Positions 58,549 to 64,000 of a stretch of DNA of 64,000 nt are shown here, in pieces; position 1 is the first letter of the stretch, and the number at the start of each line of letters is the position of its first letter. Source of the DNA: Mayamaea pseudoterrestris. Taxonomy: Eukaryota; Bacillariophyta; Bacillariophyceae; Sellaphorales; Sellaphoraceae. Position numbers and translations under genes: made by a program. The stretch covers positions 1,644,501 to 1,708,500 of the forward strand of contig BROI01000001.1 in assembly GCA_027923505.1 (NCBI GenBank), in the 5' to 3' direction. The notes under the pieces were generated by a model. That model was not told the DNA's origin. It did no database searches and saw only the letters and a list, made by a program, of their open reading frames with translations.

Positions 58549-60113
58549 TCAAACCACTTTAGCTTTGCCTGGCTGTAGTGAATGCTGCCTCCCTGGAGGA
58601 GGAAAATATTGCCCAGCCACAGGCACTGGCGGAGCGGAAGGAGCATAATGGGCACCAAACGTACGCGCTGAGGGAGCCGGCGAAGGGCTAGTCAGTGGGT
58701 CATTCATATGCATCTGTTCATTGTTTTGCTTCTTCTTTTTCTTGTTGACTGCTCCATTAACATTACTCATTGTTGCTGTATTCGCCTCCGCTCTCGTGCT
58801 GTTTGGCTGGCTAGCAGCAACATTCTGCACAACAGCCTGCTTTGTAGTGGCACTCGCCAAAGACGACCCGTTCAATCCACCCCAAGCTGATTTAGCTTTG
58901 CCAGGCTGTATTGCACTTGCTGGGGGAGCCAACGAAGGGCTAGCGGCAAAGCTTCGCATTGCAGCCAAGGGACTACCAGTAGGTGTGCGCAGCTTCAGTG
59001 TTCAAGGAAACATTCCTCATCCTTTTCAAATGATCCATATAGCTTAATGCCTTTGCAGATGCATAATGATCTGGACAAGACTGGACGAGCCCCGGAATGA
59101 AGCTCCAAAAGTAATTGTCTGCCTATCCATTGTCAAACCGTGAGGCCACATGATCGACGAAAGCCTCTGACTCCAGCTCCCCAGTGACAAACTCTCGCGT
59201 GAACTTTTTGAGTAGTTTAAACTTAATTGCACCCATGGCGGCCTTCATATCTTTGATGGTAGCAACATCACTCGCTGTCGGTGCGTTTGCCATATGCATC
59301 TTAGCCTTGGGGTGTGGCTGTGATGACACTGGTGGCGCTGCAAAGTCTTGCTCACTGCTGAATGACGGTGGAGCCTTTTTGGTCAATGGCTGCAGGTTTG
59401 TTTGGTTCACTGAGGATGCGTATGGCGGCGCGGGGTTACCACCCAAAGATGGAAACATGTCCACTGACAATGACAATGGCATTGAATTCATCTTTTTCAT
59501 CAAGGCATTTGCCGATGAGTAGCTAGGTTGTGGCGGTCCCATGCTGGGCCAAGCGAGGAAAATTATTGGATGAAAAACTTGATACGTTAACACCTCGAGA
59601 TGTTGATTGTCCTGATACCAGAGAAGAAGCTACAGGAGTAACCTGGCCGTGGTGTTTGCTGCCACTGCATTGTATCCATTACTACCTGTGCCAACCATAC
59701 TCCTTCCAGCCCCAATGCGATTGACCCTGACCCCAGCCTGTAGCTTGGCTGCCTTGGGTTTAGCAGCTGCTGGTAACGTCGGAAAGTCCTCCACCATCAC
59801 TGCTCCAGCTTGCTTGACTCTAGCCGCCAGGTTAATTGAAGTGCCATTGGTCCATCCCATGCGTAACTGCTGTGACGACTGCGCAGTTGCTGCAGCCGCT
59901 TCTTCGTTGCTTGCTTGCAGCATTGGAAAGGCTTCATCCTCTCAATGCGACAAATCCATATTGTCCCGCATGGCAGCTGCCAATACTCGTAGCTCTGCAG
60001 TTCGTTCAATGTGCCGCGGGTGCAAGGCCAATTCACCCTGCAAGGCTGGAAGTGCCGCCGGCACAAAGGCTTCTCCATCCAGTCCATAGTCAAAATCACT
60101 GTTATCAGGAACG
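58549..60113 (-). pseudogene. Relic of a ZNF598/Hel2-like protein, C-terminal part
   Basis: The minus strand shows features of the C-terminal half of ZNF598/Hel2, the ubiquitin ligase that senses collided ribosomes. RTAELRVLAAAMRDNMDLS is followed by three FPxL motifs (VEDFPTLPAAAK, NNFPRLAQ, DMFPSLGG). A helical module follows (AAMGAIKFKLLKKFTREF, then FVDHVASRFDNG), then FWSFIPGLVQSCPDHY, KSAWGG and a KKKKKQ stretch. The RING and zinc-finger N-terminus is absent. In-frame TGA (59942-59944) and TAG (59123-59125) and at least two frame changes break it. The family call rests on motif order from memory and should be confirmed by a profile search. It sits tail-to-tail with the Cys-pair relic. 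Confidence 0.5.
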
Positions 60114-60819
60114 TGTTGATTGTTTGGACAAAGTCATTATTTGCAAATGCCGCACTCGAAACTGACGTGTCGACTGCTGCAGCAATCTAATAATATGGCA
60201 AATGATGGACACATATTCCCGCAGGTTTGCGCAACAGCAATCACTGCCGACAACTTCTATAGTTCCCACCAGCCTAGCAATGGCTGTCTTGGGTGGGTGG
60301 TGATGCAGCGTGAGTGTCATGTGGCAAATGCTGTGCTGGTAGCAAAATTATGAGGGAAACACTGGTAAGCGAGGCGAGCATGGTCAATCACCTGCCGGTA
60401 GCTTATCGAACATGATTGCATGCTTGCAATGCGCTTCGCTCCCGTAAAAACTCAATACATCAAAAGTACCTGCTAGGCATCTCGCCTCTGCAGCGACGAT
60501 GCGACGACCTTTCCAGCTGCTTGTGTCGGGCATTATAAATTCGAAGCACAAATGTAAATCATATACCGTTTGAAGTTACACAGCATGTCATGATATACTT
60601 AATAACAAATTTTGTTGCGTTGAAGGGATACGTTGTCGCGTGGATTCATTCCATTGAAATGAAAGCATCTACTAGACTGATCTACATTTAGTAAAAAATG
60701 TGACACATACCCATCAACTATTTACATTCATGCATGAAACATATAAAAACTATTATTCTCAGATTCACTTTCTCGTTGCTCCAGCTCAGATTCCAGCTCC
60801 AGTCGAAAATAAATAACGC
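60114..60819. other. No gene recognised
   Basis: Upstream of the ZNF598-like relic and downstream of the MYND gene. Only short ORFs. AT-rich 3' flank of the MYND gene at about 60600-60819. Confidence 0.45.
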
Positions 60820-61770
60820 TCAACGCGGCGGCACCGTCACGAACGTAGTCAACCCCGTTGACTCGCTCGCTGTAATCTTCAAATCACCAAATCCCTTGAT
60901 CAGCTTGACTATTCCGTGATTGGCTTCCGTCAGTGACTTTGCCTTGGCCACTTTCGTCGCAGCCTCGTATCGAAAGAGTGAATCGCAAGTGAGCGCCTTT
61001 TTGAAGCGATTGCCTTGGGCGTCTTGACACTTGATCAAAACACAATCCTCCGACGCCACCACCTTTAAGACTCCGTTTCCAAGCTGCTGAATTTCCAGTG
61101 TTGGTGGCGTTGGTTTCTTGGGAGTAATGTGGATTGTTTGCTTGCTGCCTTGCTTGGACGTAAATGTGACTGTCAGCTTGCCCTTGCCGTAAAAATTGTA
61201 AACGGCGCCGAGTCGCGAATTCTTCTTCTTTTCCACCCAGGAAGCTCCCAATTGGTCGGATTCTCGGTATCGAAACAATGTTCCAGCTGTGACGGGCTTG
61301 AACTTGTGGTGTCGCTCGTCGACCGCCGTCACCTTGATGCTTGAATGTGACGTTGCGGCATCGGCCATGTCGGGTATTTGGTAGAGACCAGGTTCCGCCT
61401 CGAGCTCCTCCATGGACAGCGGCTGCAATTCTTCCTTCTTCTTTTTGATGCGCAGCAGCTCCGACAGTTTTCTTCCATCAGGAAGTATATCGAAATACTT
61501 CTTTTTTGTATGCATACTCACATCCAAATCCTTACTCTTGTTGCACACTCCGACATGTTCCGCATACGCACTCTTCATGCACGCATGACTGCAGTACCAG
61601 ACCATTTTGCATCGGGCGCACTGCATGGGCATGGGGTACTCGTCGTCCTCCTTGGCGCAGTTGTGACAAATGTAGCTGCGGCCGTCGTTGCCGCCTTCGG
61701 AAACCTCCTTGACGGCGTCGAGCTCGCGAATGGAGGCGACGGCGTCCATCAAGCGGCGACTTGATGACAT
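60820..61770 (-). CDS. MYND-type zinc finger protein
   Basis: An uninterrupted 316-residue ORF from ATG at 61768-61770 to TGA. Residues 35-76 form a MYND finger: C35-x2-C38, C51-x2-C54, C60, C64, H72 and C76, with the typical MVWYCSHACMKSAYAEHVGVC spacing. MYND fingers bind two zinc ions and mediate protein-protein contacts, often with proline-rich peptides. A lysine-rich helix follows (RIKKKKEELQPLSMEELEAE), then a beta-rich Lys/Thr C-terminal region with two similar halves (TLFRYRESDQ and SLFRYEAATK). A TATATA about 20 bp upstream of the ATG supports the start. It is the only clearly intact host gene in the window. MYND proteins are abundant in diatoms. The precise role is unknown. Confidence 0.92.
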   Translation of the reverse strand: MSSSRRLMDAVASIRELDAVKEVSEGGNDGRSYICHNCAKEDDEYPMPMQCARCKMVWYCSHACMKSAYAEHVGVCNKSKDLDVSMHTKKKYFDILPDGRKLSELLRIKKKKEELQPLSMEELEAEPGLYQIPDMADAATSHSSIKVTAVDERHHKFKPVTAGTLFRYRESDQLGASWVEKKKNSRLGAVYNFYGKGKLTVTFTSKQGSKQTIHITPKKPTPPTLEIQQLGNGVLKVVASEDCVLIKCQDAQGNRFKKALTCDSLFRYEAATKVAKAKSLTEANHGIVKLIKGFGDLKITASESTGLTTFVTVPPR

Positions 61771-61809
61771 TGTGATATTATTGTTTTATTGTATATAGAG
61801 GCAGTTGAA

Positions 61810-62253
61810 ATGTTGGCGATAATATTGTTCTTGCTGCTACGAGCCGAGTGTTTTGTCTGCCTGCAGACATTTTGGAACTCGAGGTCGAGTCTTGGGTGCG
61901 AGAAGGCTCTCGCTGTTCCGGCGCGGCGCAGCGTTGACACGTCATCGAGTAAGTACCGGACCGACAATTCACGGTTTCGATTGGCGAGCGTCACCATGGC
62001 GCGCCGTGCTGGAAGAAATCCGTCGGCTGTCATACGGCGAGTTCAAAGCAGCTGCAGTTGTCAGAAGTTGGCATTCTCGTCCATTCTTGTTTCTGCTTCC
62101 ACTTCTTCAATTTTAATAGCGACCTTGTTCACGGCCAAACGATCAAACGATGCGATGATGTTTCTTCCAGCGCGCATGTCGAACGAAGGGCTTCTACCCT
62201 TTTGCAAGTCATTGTTTACTGGTGAATACGGCTGGCATTGCATCGGAACGTAG
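61810..62253 (+). CDS. Possible small secreted protein (weak)
   Basis: ATG at 61810 opens a 147-codon frame beginning MLAIILFLLLRAECFVC, a signal-peptide-like start, then a basic Ser/Arg-rich part. It lies divergent to the MYND gene, about 40 bp apart, sharing its promoter region. The opposite strand is also open across 62061-62369 (charged, helical, VNKVAIKIEEVEAETRMDE) and has an equally natural composition, so the real gene may be on the minus strand. No family recognised. Confidence 0.3.
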   Translation: MLAIILFLLLRAECFVCLQTFWNSRSSLGCEKALAVPARRSVDTSSSKYRTDNSRFRLASVTMARRAGRNPSAVIRRVQSSCSCQKLAFSSILVSASTSSILIATLFTAKRSNDAMMFLPARMSNEGLLPFCKSLFTGEYGWHCIGT

Positions 62254-62489
62254 CATGCCAATGACGAATCTCTTTGCTTGATCATCATTTCGGCTTGTTC
62301 TATTTTTGGTCTGGCCGTCTCGATTCGACGCTGGCACACGGTGATGCCAAGGTCGTCTGCATTCTGCATGCATTACCTGGCTCGCAACGACAGTCCTTTT
62401 GCTTGTCCAAACCCTCATGCAGCAGCTTACACTCGGCACGACTAGCCCATTGCATCCTGAGCAAGTAATATCATAGGAACGATCCTATC

Positions 62490-62876
62490 TTGTGCTCGAT
62501 AGTGTGCTCGCGCGCCCTATCCATTGGCAACTGGTGCAGTGCATTGCTGGCGACGGTATTGATAAAGTTGCTGCGATGGAATGAAGAAACGATCACTCTG
62601 GACTGCCTATTCTGCAATGTACTGGAATCCACGAGGCTTGCTTGCGACAGGCGCACCTTTCGGATTGTTTACGAATTTGCGGAAGACACGTCGGATGCTT
62701 TTTGGACAATGCATATTGCTCTCGAAGCCTTCTTGTTGCGACACACTCGCACTATCAAAACCATGCAGGCGCGCAAGCACTGCCCGCGTATGTGGCATGA
62801 ACGAATGGTGTTACAGAATTACATCAGGCTGAGAGCCTCGGGGAGCAATGAATACGAGTGTCAGAGCTTCGGCTAG
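62490..62876 (+). CDS. Hypothetical protein, 128 residues (weak)
   Basis: ORF from an ATG, MCSIVCSRALSIGNWC, with plausible internal composition (FRIVYEFAEDTSDAFW, HERMVLQNYIRLRASG). No family recognised. The preceding 200 bp has coding-like sequence in other frames, so this may be one piece of a broken gene. Confidence 0.25.
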   Translation: MCSIVCSRALSIGNWCSALLATVLIKLLRWNEETITLDCLFCNVLESTRLACDRRTFRIVYEFAEDTSDAFWTMHIALEAFLLRHTRTIKTMQARKHCPRMWHERMVLQNYIRLRASGSNEYECQSFG

Positions 62877-63102
62877 TTGTTGTCGCTTGACCGCACACGG
62901 CCTTGCCCACGGCGAGCTGCTGCTTTCTCGTTTTGCATCTTGGTGGAAATGCTCATTGGCATGCATATGCGCAATGATTGCAGTAGACATGTCAAGATGA
63001 AGGCTTGTTGATGGTTTGCGACTCGCAACAATGAGCAACTGTCCAGGTTGCCATGCACTTGCTGTTTGGCGATTTCTCGTTGACGCATGCCTTCCTACAA
63101 TA

Positions 63103-63126
63103 ACGACGACGACGACGACGACGACG
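63103..63126. repeat. (GAC)n microsatellite
   Basis: Eight perfect ACG/GAC triplets. No coding frame can be assigned to them. Confidence 0.8.
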
Positions 63127-63189
63127 CTGTTCACTCGGTCAACAGTAACACTATAAAACAACCTTGAGTGTACTGCCTGATACCGTCAA

Positions 63190-63420
63190 GTGAACGTTTC
63201 GCTGGAGCAGTTGTCTGGCGTGTGGCGCGGCGGAAGCTGGTGCACTGCATTTGTCGTTTGCAGCGATAAGCCCAAATCTTACACAGCCGCAAAAGCGTAT
63301 TTTGACGAGTGTATGGACGACCTTGGACGGAATGGCATCACCATGGATCGTATGAAACGAATAGCATCTCGGGGCGACGGCGGTTGCCAGATACGAATGG
63401 ATAGCATAATTGCACGGTAA
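63190..63420 (+). pseudogene. Coding fragment without start codon
   Basis: A 77-codon open frame with protein-like composition (GVWRGGSWCTAFVVCSDKP, YFDECMDDLGRNGIT) but no ATG. The stop at 63418-63420 lies inside GGTAAATG, which could instead be a splice donor. It may be one exon of a gene continuing outside recognisable sequence, or a relic. Family unknown. Confidence 0.25.
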
Positions 63421-64000
63421 ATGGATACAAAATGCTTTGCAGGCCTATGTTTAATAGAATATTCTATATAAGCATTAGCATTCTTACATCGTTTGCTTGC
63501 TGTGTATTATTTTATTTCGTGGGCGGTTTCCGCAGCCAAACTACGCCGTCTCGTACTTTCTTGCCGCTTCAATACCCTCCGTCGAAGTGAGATGCAGACT
63601 CCACACCATTTCATTCATTGGCACAATCTCACCTTGAGTACTTTACACATATTCTGCTCTCGCTCATGTGCAAGCGCGCGCATGTTAAAAAAGACTGTAC
63701 TCGTACGCGACGCAGACGATGCAGCAAACGCTCGACTGCCTCCATCAATCGACACTACTGCATTCAAGACATGATGGATCCGAAACCATGCATGCCAAGC
63801 CCATTGGGTGATTTAGAAACAATCTGAGACGTGTTGCCAGCTGGCTCGCTTCTATGCTTGGTTAATTCATTTGAACGATTCGTCATTCATCAACGAGACA
63901 ACTATCATGCATCCAGTGTAGCGTCACATCGATGCAGCGCATGTTTCGACGACACCAATAAGCCAGCCACACCATCACCCAATAAACATTGTATCATGTG
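63421..64000. other. No gene recognised
   Basis: An ORF of 93 codons at 63493-63774 starts with a hydrophobic stretch but has no recognisable features. I do not call it. Nothing else is apparent up to the window end. Confidence 0.4.

Noticed and set aside
62061-62369. Minus-strand helical ORF opposite 61810-62253
   Set aside because: Both strands are open and neither has a recognised family. I kept the plus-strand call at low confidence and could not decide for the minus strand.

Overview
The window reads as TE-rich nuclear DNA of a unicellular eukaryote. A stramenopile alga, most likely a pennate diatom, is my best inference. It rests on Copia elements of the kind common in diatoms, a two-gene PIF/Harbinger transposon, short GT-AG introns of 60-100 nt, and MYND, DUF1399/GRDP and J-domain families. 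I cannot confirm the species.

Left third (1-25 kb): a Copia-1 5' end (1-1368); traces of a decayed gene; an older Copia-2 element (3174-8794, TSD CTTTC) inserted at about codon 12 of a host ORF; two decayed minus-strand genes (10165-13682); and a glutamine/LANQ-repeat gene split by a young, almost whole Copia-1 (15349-22150, TSD CACCT). A broken DUF1399/GRDP-type gene follows (23298-25051).

Middle (25-41 kb): a J-domain gene is split by a complete PIF/Harbinger transposon (25395-28766, TSD ACT). A second Harbinger copy (34663-37995, TSD TTT) sits inside another Copia-1 (33600-41174). Each Harbinger copy carries a spliced DDE transposase and a divergently transcribed spliced second gene. The protein of that second gene combines an N-terminal helical module, a beta-rich core and a C-terminal membrane anchor. 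The left ~2.5 kb of the two copies is nearly identical, whereas exon 2 of the second gene is strongly diverged.

Satellite zone (41-56 kb): a tandem array with a 169-bp period and an 8-monomer higher-order repeat (41175-44839) lies between two Copia-1 LTRs. The next Copia-1 (44840-53664) is split by a gag-only LTR element (46133-49623, TSD AGCTA) whose interior holds diverged monomers of the same satellite. This suggests that the satellite and the LTR element share an origin. A non-coding LTR element (53669-56016) follows, with an array of short hairpin-like palindromes.

Right end (56-64 kb): a decayed Cys-motif gene, a decayed gene resembling the C-terminal part of ZNF598/Hel2, one intact MYND-finger gene (60820-61770), and weakly supported ORFs. 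Almost every host gene in the window other than the MYND gene shows long clean reading frames interrupted by point stops, frameshifts or insertions, so the region looks like a gene graveyard under little selection.
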